DNA of 64,000 bases from positions 1-64,000 of the forward strand of contig JADIIX010000115.1 in NCBI GenBank assembly GCA_027604505.1, in the 5' to 3' direction. The notes under the pieces were generated by a model, which saw only the letters and a list, made by a program, of their open reading frames with translations, had not been told where the DNA came from and searched no databases. This document shows positions 10,659 to 21,169 of the stretch, piece after piece (position 1 is the first letter of the stretch; each line of letters opens with the position of its first letter). A program made the position numbers and the translations under genes. Source of the DNA: Gonapodya sp. JEL0774. Its lineage: Eukaryota > Monoblepharomycota > Monoblepharidomycetes > Monoblepharidales > Gonapodyaceae.

Positions 10659-12502
10659 ATGGCATCACGCGTCGCGCAGGTTTCCGAACACCTCTCCAGC
10701 AAGACTGGTCCTTCCTATGGCAAGCTTGGCGTGAAGAGTGCCGATGATGTGGTGAGTTGTCCGCGCCGGCTCTCTCTAGTTCCGAAACTACTTCCGGTTT
10801 GCGGAACTGATTGTTCCCGGTCATTCATCCACACGGTATCCTTTCATTTTTGCATCTCTGAAAGGTCATTGTTTCCGCTGTTCGCACTGGTATGTTTTGT
10901 GTGGAGTGACGGAGTCAATTGTAGAATTTGGTTGTTCCCCGGATGATAACCCATTAACCCTCACAACTTGTATGCTCATATAGCTATCTGCCGTTCCAAG
11001 GGAGGGTCATTCGCTGGCGTGCACCCGGAAGAGCTACTTTCCGGTAAGTTTCGTTGCAGTGCGTCAATAGAACACCGACTCGTTGCGGATTCTGAACTGC
11101 ACTTCCGTTTCAGCCGCTCTGAAAGGAGTCACTGACAAGGCAGGAATCGAAAAGAAGCTGGTTGAAGATATTCATGGTGGGTAATACTTCCCCTGGGACT
11201 TGTGGGAGCCTTCCGACACTCTGAATCTGATTGAGTCTCATGCTTTTAGTTGGCAACGTGCGCCTCCCCGGTGCTGGTGCTGGCCTTGCCCGTATGGCCA
11301 TGCTCAAGGCCGGTTTTCCCATCGAAACTTCAGTGATGGCGTTGAACCGTCAGTGCTCATCCGGTCTTCAGGCGATTGCCAACATTGCTGGCGAGATCAA
11401 GTCTGGCGTCATCGACATCGGTATTGGTGCTGGTGTTGAATCCATGGGCCAGGACACCGGTACCCCTGGCAACGCTGTACCGCCCAAGGAATGGGTTAAG
11501 GTGCCCGGCGAGATTCAGGACTGTCTCCTTCCTATGGGTATCACCTCTGAGAACGTCGCTAGTGGGTTTCAGATATCCTTCAACTGTCTATTGTATGTGT
11601 TTTTCATCCTTTTCTGCTGCATTTGTCAGAGATCTACAAGGTGGACCGCAGCAAGCAAGACGCGTTTGCAGCTGCTTCTTTCGACAAGGCCGTTAAAGCC
11701 CAGAAGGCTGGTTTGTTCAAGGAAGAGATTATCCCCGTCGAAGTTACCAAGCCCGACGGATCAAAGGTGGTCGTGGACAGGGACGACGGTATCCGTCCCA
11801 CGTCTCTGGAACAGCTTGGCAAGGTAGGCTTTTCTTGTAAATCGCGGATATCGAACTTGAGATTCATTCGTGGTTCGCACTATACCTCAGCTCCGCCCTG
11901 CTTTCACTCCCGACGGAGGCTCCACCGCCGGCAACTCCTCCCAGGTCTCTGATGGATCTGGCGCTGTCCTCCTCGCCCGCCGTTCAGTAGCTGAGAAGCT
12001 CGGTCTGCCCATCCTTGGCAAGATTGTCACCTTTGCTGTCGCTGGTGTGCCCCCCAAAGTGATGGGTATCGGCCCTGCGTTTGCGATTCCCAAAGCCCTC
12101 GCCAAAGCCGGGATCAGCGTCAACGACGTAGACATTTGGGAGATCAATGAGGCCTTCGCGTCTCAGGCTGTGTACTCTGTGGAGGTGCTTGGCATTGACC
12201 CCAAGAGGGTCAACCCCAAGGGAGGGGCAATTGCCATTGGTCATCCACTTGGGGCGACCGGAGGTGAGCACCCGGTCTGTCAGCATGTGGAGGAACCTTG
12301 TACTTTAATTTATCTTCGATATGCAGCTCGCCAAATCTCCACTCTCTTCACTGAGCTCAAGCGTACCAACAAGAGGATCGGTGAGCATAATATCGGATTC
12401 GGACTTAACCTTGCGATCTCACATTATCGTACCCCTTCAGGTGCTACTTCCATGTGCATTGGTAGTGGCATGGGTGCGGCTGCCATTTTTGAGCGGGAGT
12501 AG
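10659..12502 (+). CDS. POT1: Peroxisomal 3-ketoacyl-CoA thiolase
   Basis: Last step of peroxisomal beta-oxidation: cleaves 3-ketoacyl-CoA with CoA to acetyl-CoA. Exons 10659-10751, 10865-10889 (25 nt), 10984-11043, 11114-11176, 11250-11561, 11630-11823, 11891-12263, 12327-12380 and 12441-12502 join in phase to 411 aa, normal for the family. The N-terminus carries RVAQVSEHL, a perfect PTS2 peroxisomal signal (R-V-x5-H-L). Catalytic Cys lies in NRQCSSGLQAIANIA, His in GGAIAIGHPLGATGA, and the second Cys in ATSMCIGSGMGAAAIFE. The start at 10659 is chosen because it places the PTS2 at the N-terminus; an in-frame upstream start would bury it. Confidence 0.95.
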
Positions 12503-12813
12503 ATTGTGATTCTTCGTGAAGTGTAGCAATATACGGATTATGTTTTCCAGGAGAGCTCATGAAACCCGGCAGAATGAAGCGACAGGAATATTGCCTTTCT
12601 CGCATAGAATAACGTCCTTGAGACAGAGAAGTCTACGTGAATGAACCCAGATGGTTCACAATAGATCAACGCGATCGGGTACATTGTAAACCCATTTCCT
12701 TATCACTTGACAATCGATCACAAAATGACTTCTTCACAAATCATGAGGGGGTTCTTTTCTTTGTGAACTCTCGGTCATGATTTATTGCTTCTCATATTGT
12801 GTTGTAATTGTGT
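12503..12813. other. Convergent intergenic spacer
   Basis: Spacer between the thiolase stop and the stop of the flavoprotein on the other strand. AT-rich with no coding signal; presumably both 3' UTRs. Confidence 0.5.
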
Positions 12814-15800
12814 CTATTTGCTACTTTTAACAATGTGGATCGCCTTATGCACATTGTCCCACGGCGTGTCCACTGGTTCAGAGGGGATGGCCCACGCTTG
12901 CTCACCATCACCTTTGACCTCCGTTTCAAAATCTTCCCACACAGGGTACTGGTGCAGTTGCAAGTACTCCAGCGCACTTCCAGGGAAGTGGAGCCGGGTA
13001 ACATAAGTTCTGTGGTGCCAGAGAAAAGAGTTCAAACCGTGACAGAAGTGATTGGTCAAACCAGTGAAAGGAAACCTCACCCATCCGGCCTGAAAACTTT
13101 GTGATACGTGTGATGGGTCCCTGACAAGGAACAATGTCAGAAACTTTCTCTGGTTTCTTCGGAATAAATGTGAATACCTTGATAGTACGGCGTTTTCTTT
13201 GACCTCTCGTCGAAGATTTCAAAGAACCGCTGCATGCGATTAATTAACAAGAGATCCACACAACTCTTGATGACCGGCAGACGTCTACGAACCTCGATAG
13301 CTTCGTGCTTGGGGTAGATAGTTTTAATGTTATGCCTAAAGATGTACTTCAACCTGTGCGTGTAAAACATGAATGAGAAATAGCGAGCAAAAAGTTCTTG
13401 GTCGTAACTCACAATTTCAGAATATAGTCTAGAGATGTCTCCATCGCTGCGATAACCGAACCCAGCGGGAATGGTGGAGAGCCTGCGACACAAAAATCTT
13501 CACGAATCTTGCGCATACTCTTGCTAGTGCAACGAGAACCAACCTGGCTGGAACAGATTAGGAAACTCGTCGACCATTCCAGCATAGTAATTGAACGGCC
13601 CGACCTTGCTCAAGTCCAGTTTCGGAGTACCGTCTGCCTCGACGCCTACTACTTGTATGTTAACTGATTTGAGTTGAAGGCTCGCCCCTTTACGACCAGT
13701 AAACTGTACAACAGGCTCCTTATTCCCATCTACTGCCCAACCGGTGGCATCTATTGTTGTTTGTGGAAAGTGCAATTTGAAGTTCAGCTACACCAAGGTT
13801 CTGTAATCGCTCATGAAAGCAAACTCACATATGATCACGTCGTAATCGTGTTGAGTCTGAGGCGCGCTCTCGTCAATCTTCTCTTCTCGCGCGTTTTGCG
13901 CCGCGGTCACAATTCCAGTTTCGTTTATCTTGACAATCCTGTCCAAGATCACAGTGCAATTCGGCTGTGCAATGGCTGGATAGAAATCGTTCTGCCGGGT
14001 TTAAATCAGTTGCATGAGGTATAAACTGTGTAAGTTTTAGTTCTGATGATGATACTCACATGGAAGCAAACACGGCGACACCTATTTACGGCGATCGAGT
14101 GGTCAGACGAGTCAATCAAACAGGAGTGTAAAGAGACGCACCAAATAGGAAAATCGGGCCAAAGAGCCTCGCGCAGCTTAGGATCCTTGATATTGTCGTA
14201 TAAATTAGACTTGGCATCCTCGGTTGACCTGATAGGATACCAAAGTATACATAGATTAGGACCAAAGATGTTTTGCCTCCAAACTCCGCGTGGTTAACCA
14301 ACCACTTGTGTTCCTCGCCGTTCAAGAAACCCTTCAGGGTCAGGAATCGCGGATGAACTTATGCTAACAAACAACAGAACCCAAAGCTATTACACACCGT
14401 TTCGCTCCAGTTCTTATCGAACCTTCGGCCCAGGTCCTCTCTCCACATCCTGAAAAGTCATAAATTGAATTGAGATCATCCTTTCGTTAAAGTTCCGAAA
14501 AATGCCTTATCAACGCTCACCTCATGAACATGGGATCGTCGGCGAGTTTCTTCTTGAGCTCCTCGGGGTACGGGTCGTTGGGCCGGTGCATGAAATGGTT
14601 GGGTGTGCGATGGTACAGATCCAGGTGGCCGGCAAGGGGCTGCACTTGCGGGACGAGTTGCGCCGCACTTAAGAAAGAAGGATACAATGTGGAAGCAAGA
14701 TCATTGGTACGTGTAAGCTCCGTCGTAATTTCTCGCGCAACCACCTTATTGCTCGCAACTCACGCCGCGGCGCATCCTATCATTGCGACTTTCTTCCCTC
14801 TCACCCTCTCTAATCCATCTTTTGGCCACCGCATGGAATGGAACTGGTCGCCCTTAAAAGCTCCTTCGAGTGCCCCAGGAATGCGGGGTAAGCCGGGACT
14901 TCCCGTGAATCTGGTGGTGTTGAACAAAAAGTCGCACTCAAAGTGTTCTTCGGGTAGGGCGTTCACCAATGCTACGAGCTTCTTCTCCTCGTCAGCCTCT
15001 GATGTGGCCCCGGGAACTTCGCGAAGCGGGTCTGCGAGGATCGTGTCGTGGTGAATTGATTATCAGGGAAAGAACTACAACCACTCCAGCCACCACCACC
15101 TCCTGCACCCGCAACGAGCAAATCGGGAAGCGGACCTACCTGTCAAAGCCCTCCACAATGGAACCGTGGTCCCTTCGGGCACGACAACCTTGTTCATGTC
15201 CTTATAGTAGACACTCCACTCCTTGTTCGTGTCGCTCCACACGCATCGAGTGACTTTGATGTTGAAAGTGAAGTTGGACCTCACTTTAAACTTTTCGGCA
15301 ACCGAGATAATGTACTCCAGAAGTTCGGGCTGGGGAGCTGTCCAGTGAGGTCGAAACGCAAGAGAGCGGTGTAAGGTAAGCAGTAAATCGCAGACAGAAT
15401 GGAAACTGATCTATAGTAATCACCGTATGGTCGGCTTTTATTGTTTCGTACCGGTGGAAAGCGCGAGTGGAAACGGAGTGATCGTCAGTCAACAATTAAA
15501 CTAGTGATGTCAACTAACAGGTTCACTGCACCTCCAGTTGGGATTGACCGCCCACGTGAAAGAATATATGTGCGCTGGCGGCAGGATAAGCGAAGGTAGG
15601 GCCAATGAGATGTCAATGGCATCGGCAGGCTTCTGAAATACAGAAGACTCACAGGGAACATCACAACTAAGACCCTATTATTGATTAGAGACAGGCATTA
15701 AAGAAGGTGTCAAGATCATCAAAACGTCAGCGGCAACGAAATTGGAAGAAAGTTTGGTGGATATAATCACGGGGTAGGTGTTTTCAACTAATTCAAAAGG

Positions 15801-16250
15801 CATACATAGACAATCGAGTTTTAAGTGTTATTAGGGATAGTGACATGTTGGAGACGATAATTTCACATCACGCACTCACACTGAGCAAAGTGGATCGAGA
15901 CCCCCGAGTAGAGAATATCGGATGAGTCATTCATTCAGCTGACTCAAATCTAGGCATTTATAGAGAGCTTACCCTGGAAAATTGTGTTGAGTTCAAGGAA
16001 AGAGAATCACTTCAGGCCGTTCCCAACACCTCACACCTGAAACTATCAACTCACCAGGTTCCTCCGAATTCTAAGATCGTGAAGAAGGTAAGGAAGGTAG
16101 ATGGTTAGAAACGAACAATTTGTGATCGCAGATTCACGTTGAATGTTCCCTCACCTGGGTTCCGTTCCACCCCTCGGATTGAAGATGACTTCAATCCGAG
16201 CTTGTCGCGCAGATAAACCACCGAAGCGATGCCACATAAGCCACCACCAA
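12814..16250 (-). CDS. Baeyer-Villiger/FMO-type flavin monooxygenase, intron-dense (5' end unresolved)
   Basis: FAD- and NADPH-dependent class B monooxygenase. From the 5' side: VGGGLCGIASVVYLRDKLGL (FAD Rossmann, exon 16155-16250), ERNPE, FGGTW (exon 16055-16070), ENTYP (15771-15787), GLSCDVP (15653-15674) and SHIYSFTWAVNPNWR (ending at 15574). Then PQPELLEYIISVAEKF, LPRIPG, and the class signature FKGDQFHSMRWP followed by GKKVAMIGCA. The long C-terminal part includes LINRMQRFFEIFDERSKKTP and ends ...HKAIHIVKSSK at 12814. The second Rossmann loop reads G-C-A-A-A-A across an intron, so the middle Gly of GxGxxA is Ala. The frame between FGGTW and ENTYP closes only with two one-base exons (15973, 15880), giving W-F. 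The start codon must lie upstream of 16250 and I could not place it; the ORF at 16757-16885 is a candidate. Substrate unknown. Confidence 0.85.
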
Positions 16251-16756
16251 CTGATTATGTCGATTAACGGTTTATCCGAGCGGGAGAGACGTGATGCGGG
16301 TCATTGGACGAGACGATCATTCACGCGGAAGAGTGGACATGAGCGTCTGAAATTCGAAGTTCAAAGACTGCACGAGAGAGATAGACGCACGGATTCCGAT
16401 GCGGGGCTCGACAACTGAGTTTTTTGTCATTTTTGCTCAAAAGTGGAAGAGATCTCAACGATGTTTGGGAAGATTTCGGCAAAACTGTGCCGTGCTGTGT
16501 TTCACACATTTATCTTCATCACCTTCACAGGTTCAACTTCAGAAAACCAGAAAAGCCTTGATCGCCATCATTCAAATTATTTTACGAGAATATGAGGTGA
16601 GATAATCGGTGAAGGGAAACGGACCCTCAAGCAAGTCAGAGCGTATTACGGGCGAGCGCCGAGGATTCGGTTGCGAGCCCGTCCCAAGGCAGGAATAAGC
16701 CACAAGAGAAAGATGCGATATCGAAAGTCCAGAACAGAAATTATTTCTCTCCACCA
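16251..16756. other. Region upstream of the flavoprotein's first recognised exon
   Basis: Should contain the missing 5' exon(s) or 5' UTR of the flavoprotein gene. Several short open frames exist on both strands, none with recognisable motifs. Confidence 0.35.
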
Positions 16757-16885
16757 TCATGAGGTATAATCAATCATTATTTTGAGAACAACGAGAACAC
16801 CACATGCTGTGGTCACCACAGCGCCTCCCGCCCAACCCAGAAGCTGCTTTACAGGTCCATCGCGGTAAGATTTGTCCACAGTCAT
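16757..16885 (-). CDS. Putative 42-aa ORF with one membrane segment (small protein or first exon)
   Basis: An ATG at 16885 opens 42 codons, MTVDKSYRDGPVKQLLG..., followed by a hydrophobic stretch (WAGGAVVTTACGVLVVLKIMI) and a stop. It lies about 500 bp upstream of the flavoprotein's first recognisable exon on the same strand, and head-to-head with the ERCC1-like gene. It could be an independent micro-protein or the membrane-anchor first exon of the flavoprotein. No family is recognised and the coding status is uncertain. Confidence 0.3.
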   Translation of the reverse strand: MTVDKSYRDGPVKQLLGWAGGAVVTTACGVLVVLKIMIDYTS

Positions 16886-17029
16886 TGTATCATATCAGTC
16901 TACGGAGCAGACCTCACCTATCTTGGATTCGCTGCTCCGAAAGTGCAGCACATTGAGTCCGTTCTTCCCCACTGCTTACTTTTGGCTCTATACGCATCCC
17001 CGACTTCGCATTTGCGAAACCCGACCCCA

Positions 17030-18980
17030 ATGACCGGCGAGCATGTTCCGTACCAAAACGGGGAAAAACTGCAGAGCTCCGCAGCAACGGCGAGTGTGGT
17101 GACTGCTGGTCGCAGCAACAGTGAGAATGGTGCGGGGAGCAGACCCATGGGTGTCTTCACCCGCAAGACCGCAAATCAGGATAAGGCCCCATTGCAGACC
17201 ACTCCTACTCCCTCAACGGCGCCGCTAGCAACAAGCTCGGGAACGGCGACGATCAATTTTTTTCGATCCTCCTCCTCGTCATCGTCTGCACGGCCTCCCA
17301 ATCCGTCTCCACTCCCTGCCCCTGCTCCTGTTTCCGTCACTTCACCTTCTGCTTCACCTGCGCAGTCGCTCGCCAATGGAACCAAGCGACCACGTGAACC
17401 GGACCAATTTGACAGTGCTCCGCGGCATCCCCATTTCCGATCATCCCTCCCAGGTCCAGACCCTCGTTGGGTTCCCTCGCCTCGCGACAATTCTTCCCGC
17501 GATCTTGCGGGAGCAACCTCTAGCACCACACCGTCCTCTTTTCCATCACCAGCCCACCCCCCGATTGCATCTGCATCTCTAGTTTCAGCACGTGCTTTCT
17601 CCGGTAAAGGATCTTCATCCACATCAGCCTTTGCCCAAACATTCAATTCTCTCCTCAACGACCCGTTATTTCCACAACCGGTCAATCCATCTGCTGCTCT
17701 CACAACGACGACAGGATTTATTCCACCTTCACCATTGCCCATGTCAGTTGAGGCATCAGCAGCCCCGACCCATACACCAGGTCCGCCAGGACAACCAAAG
17801 CCACTCCCCAGAATCGGAATGGGGGATGTTGTGGCTGCTAGCTCAGGAACTAGGGACAATGGTGTCACCAATGGCACTTCAAGAATGGATGGAGCACTGA
17901 GTGAAGCGGGAGGTCACGGTGAGTTATCCCAGAGGCACGTGCGTCAAGAAAGCGTACGAGTTGCAGCACAAAATTAGAAAATTTTGATGCTATATTCAAA
18001 AGTCTGGGAAGATGTTGTTTTGGCGCGTTGGTGGCTCCACCTGAAAGCTGAGCGCAACGAATTCATTTCGCTCTCTTCCTTCTTATTGTTCCATCTGCTC
18101 CCCCTCGGCATTTTTCAGCAAGGACTTCGCCCCTTGTTCCTCCGCCGCCAACTCAACCGAAACCTCTCCCGCTTCCTTCCAATCACCTCTCCGCTTCAAC
18201 TATTCTCGTGTCACCTCTCCAACGCGGTAATCCGCTCCTTCCTCACATTCGTAATGTTCCTTGGACGTACTCTGATCTTAGGGGCGGAGCGGACTACCAG
18301 GTTGGCGCAGCGGCGGGTGTTTTGTATCTGAGCTTGAAATATCACCGGCTCCATCCAGAATATGTGGGAGCGAGGGTTGAGGGGATGAGAGGAAGATATG
18401 GGGTGAGAGCTTTGTTGGTGCTAGTGGATGTGGTGGGTATGGTGAACTTTTGGGTGATGGTGCTTTGAAGGTTGCCCAATTTCTAACGGGTTCATGTCAC
18501 TCCCCACCATCCACTCCCAGGACGACGCCGCCCCCCACCTCCCTACCCTCACGTCTATCTGCCTTTTCAATCAACTTTCCCTTATCCTTTCCTTCTCCCT
18601 TCAAGAAGCCGCGCGGTATATTGAGACTCTCAAGGCGTACGAGCACAAACCTGGTGACGTGCTCCGCAGCGGCACCGGAATAGGGAGAAGTAAGGACGAG
18701 GAATGGATTGAGAGAATCAAGGAGTGCTTGACGAGTGTGAAAAGTGTGAACGCGAGAGATGCGGAGGGCTTGGTGGAGACATTTGGGGTATGTTGCACTC
18801 TGCTCCACCTGATGACGTTGTGTCCTGGATCTCTGATTCCCATCCTGGCTTTCAAAGTCGCTCACGTCGATTGCTGCGGCCACTATTGACGAGTTAGAGT
18901 TGCTGCCAGGGTTCGGGCAAGCCAAGGCCAAGAGGCTGTATGATGCGTTTCGACAAAGTTTTATCGTGCGGAAGAGATAG
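17030..18980 (+). CDS. RAD10: Rad10/ERCC1 structure-specific endonuclease subunit
   Basis: Non-catalytic partner of XPF/Rad1 in the 5'-incising nuclease of nucleotide excision repair; nuclear. Exons 17030-17918, 18119-18432, 18521-18787 and 18858-18980 join in phase to 530 aa. The central domain (ILVSPLQRGNPLLPHIRNVPW, VLYLSLKYHRLHPEY, RALLVLVDV, QEAARYIETLKAYEHKP) is the degenerate nuclease fold. The C-terminal tandem helix-hairpin-helix (LTSVKSVNARDAEGLVETFG, ELELLPGFGQAKAKRLYDAF) binds XPF and DNA. About 300 N-terminal residues are Ser/Pro/Ala-rich and look disordered, making the protein much longer than human ERCC1 (297 aa). A GTG-initiated extension to 16943 is in frame, but the first ATG is at 17030. 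The gene ends tail-to-tail with the glutathione transferase. Confidence 0.93.
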
Positions 18981-19093
18981 GCCATTGTTGTCGCATCTCC
19001 CTGGCTCAAATGTTGTTCATCTCAACAACAGCTACAATCTTAAAACCGTCGGGACCATTTATGATCAAATAGTACATCAAAAAAGCGCATTGT

Positions 19094-20708
19094 TTATTTC
19101 AAAAGCCATGGCTTTCCAACCTTGTCGACACCGCTGTGTGAAGCAAAATTCATTAGGACTACTCCATCTGCTCTCCTTTCATACACTGTCCCACTTACCG
19201 ACACACCGTAATTCCACGTTGCACGGCAGGTCTTTCCAGGAGTCGGTTTCGCCACGCGTTCAATTTTTCGAAGCGCTCAACTGTCAAGACCTGCGCTGCA
19301 GTGATACCAGACGAATGCGCGTACCCTGTATGGAAAAGTGTCACGCATACTCGCTTGTATCACAATTGCAGATGTGTGACTACAAACCTTTGTGCAGAGT
19401 ATTGAACCTATTTGAACAAGATATGGCGTTATTGATATATGGATATGGCAGGTGACTGCACCGCCGTAACATTACCATGGGAAAATCATGATATCTGCGA
19501 TGCTGTACTCATCCCCAAGAAGGTAGGTTCGCCCGTCAGCAAGATGGTGCTCTAGAACATCACAGAGACGCAGAACCTCCATGCCATAGCGTGCGACGCC
19601 GTAGTTTCGAGCTTCAACCTTGTCAGCTGGTGCATAAACCATCTAATTCAAAGCTGATTGGTATCTCGGGTGCCTGCGGTATGATGCATGTGATGAAACC
19701 CACGAAGTGCCCGAAATTACCGGTCATGGGACTGGTGACGCAAAGCTGTGATCAGTGTGATCATTCCACCCCGCTGCAGAGTAAAAGTCTCACCCTTGCT
19801 ACTCCCAAGAGATGCGAGGAAAAGAATGAATATATATGAATAAATTCTCAAAGCATTTGATCGTTCCGACTCACTCCAGCCATTTGCCAAAATACCCAGT
19901 TCATCACCTCTGCCTTCTTGCGCACATCCTCCGGAATAAACTTCTTGTACTTCTCCGCCAAATAGAGTACTATGGACCCAGATTCAAAGAGATTGATGGG
20001 TTCCTTGCCATCCAAGGGCTTAGTATCCACAAGGGCGGGGATTTTCGAGTTGGGGCTGCAAAGCGTCCATGTCGTTAGTCTCACAACTTTTTCACCTTGT
20101 TCAATCGACGTCGTGACTCACTTGACCCCAACAAAACCCGACGTGAACTGTGGGCCATTCAACTGTATGACTGATGAAAATGATAGGAAGAATAGAATAG
20201 GATCGGTTAGACATTTAAGAATGCACCGATCTTGAATGTCTCACCGAAAGCATCGTATTCTGCACCCTCAACGCCCGCTTCCGCCAGCTCTTCCAACATA
20301 ATTCCCACTTTCTGCCCATTGGGCTGCAAATGACCGAAAACGATGCTGAGATTTGGCTTTCCTCGACATGACAATGATTCAACCTACCGTCGCGAGCGAG
20401 TACAGCTGAAGGGGCGCGTCTCCGACGGGCAGACTTTCCACAGTTCGGGCACCAGCAGTGGGAGCATTTACTGAGGCAAACTACACCAGATTGAATGTCG
20501 TTTCCGTCCACCGGGCAGTGTTTGAGATAGGTCGGTCCAGCACATGCGAAATACATAGACTCAGATCTAACAACAAGTATCCGCATAGCAGGCAAACAGG
20601 CATAGCTTCTACCCTCGATATTCTTCGAGAGATCCAACGCACCATGTTGCCGGAGGTAGCTGCGAAGAGTTCCTCAATTTTTTTCGGTGGGGTCCATTCC
20701 AAAGACAT
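19094..20708 (-). CDS. YghU-type glutathione S-transferase / disulfide-bond oxidoreductase
   Basis: Thioredoxin-fold GSH enzyme of the Nu/YghU group, which acts on disulfides using two GSH. The start MSLEWTPPKKIEELFAATSG is at 20708. Exons then spell NAPTAGARTVESLPVGDAPL and LQLYSLATPNGQKVGIMLEEL (active-site TPNGQK loop). They continue AGVEGAEYDAF, FTSGFVGVNPNSKIPALVD and the GSH gamma-Glu motif FESGSIVLYLAEKY. The helical domain follows: MNWVFWQMAG, FGHF, YAPADKVEARNYGVARYGME, LLGDEYSIADIMIFPW, RPAVQRGI, ending KPWLLK at 19094. All joins that I followed keep phase. The protein closely parallels the bacterial YghU architecture, including the extended N-terminus, yet is split by many introns. 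The exon between 19330 and 19480 is the least certain. Confidence 0.9.
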
Positions 20709-21169
20709 GGCAGAAGATCGATTAAGAGAGGAAAATCGCACAGGCGGGCAGAGCAAACTTTTGGAATGTTGAATGTATTCGAAGAGACTTGCCGATTTGC
20801 GATGGAGTTGTTTCATAATCGCTGCGGCCTTCGGATCTGGTCAAAGTTTGCCGTGCACAACTTTTGCCTATCAGCTTGCTAGCCGGAGCGTACGTACCAC
20901 TCGGTCCCAGCATATCTGCCAAACCAGACTAAACTTTTCCAGAAATCGGTTAGAGAAAGAGCCCAGAAGTGCGACACAACAAAATGCATTTCTCTGCACA
21001 TGCTGGAGAACCCGCCTTACTTCGGATCTGGTTCCCTGGTTGAACAAATGAGACACTCGTAATCATGCAATTCAAAACGTGGCATTAGCACATAAGTTAT
21101 CGTATAAGAGATAAGCCTATACCGTAGGTAGATTGTAATTGCGAAACCACTCCAAATCCCTCCATCACA
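20709..21169. other. Intergenic spacer upstream of GST gene
   Basis: Lies between the start of the GST gene and the stop of the coiled-coil gene, both on the minus strand. Short open frames on both strands lack any recognisable motif; it probably contains the GST promoter. Confidence 0.4.

Noticed and set aside
17176-17877. Minus-strand ORF of 233 codons antisense to the Rad10 first exon
   Set aside because: It is an antisense shadow of a Ser/Pro-rich coding exon, and the plus-strand frame joins to conserved ERCC1 exons.
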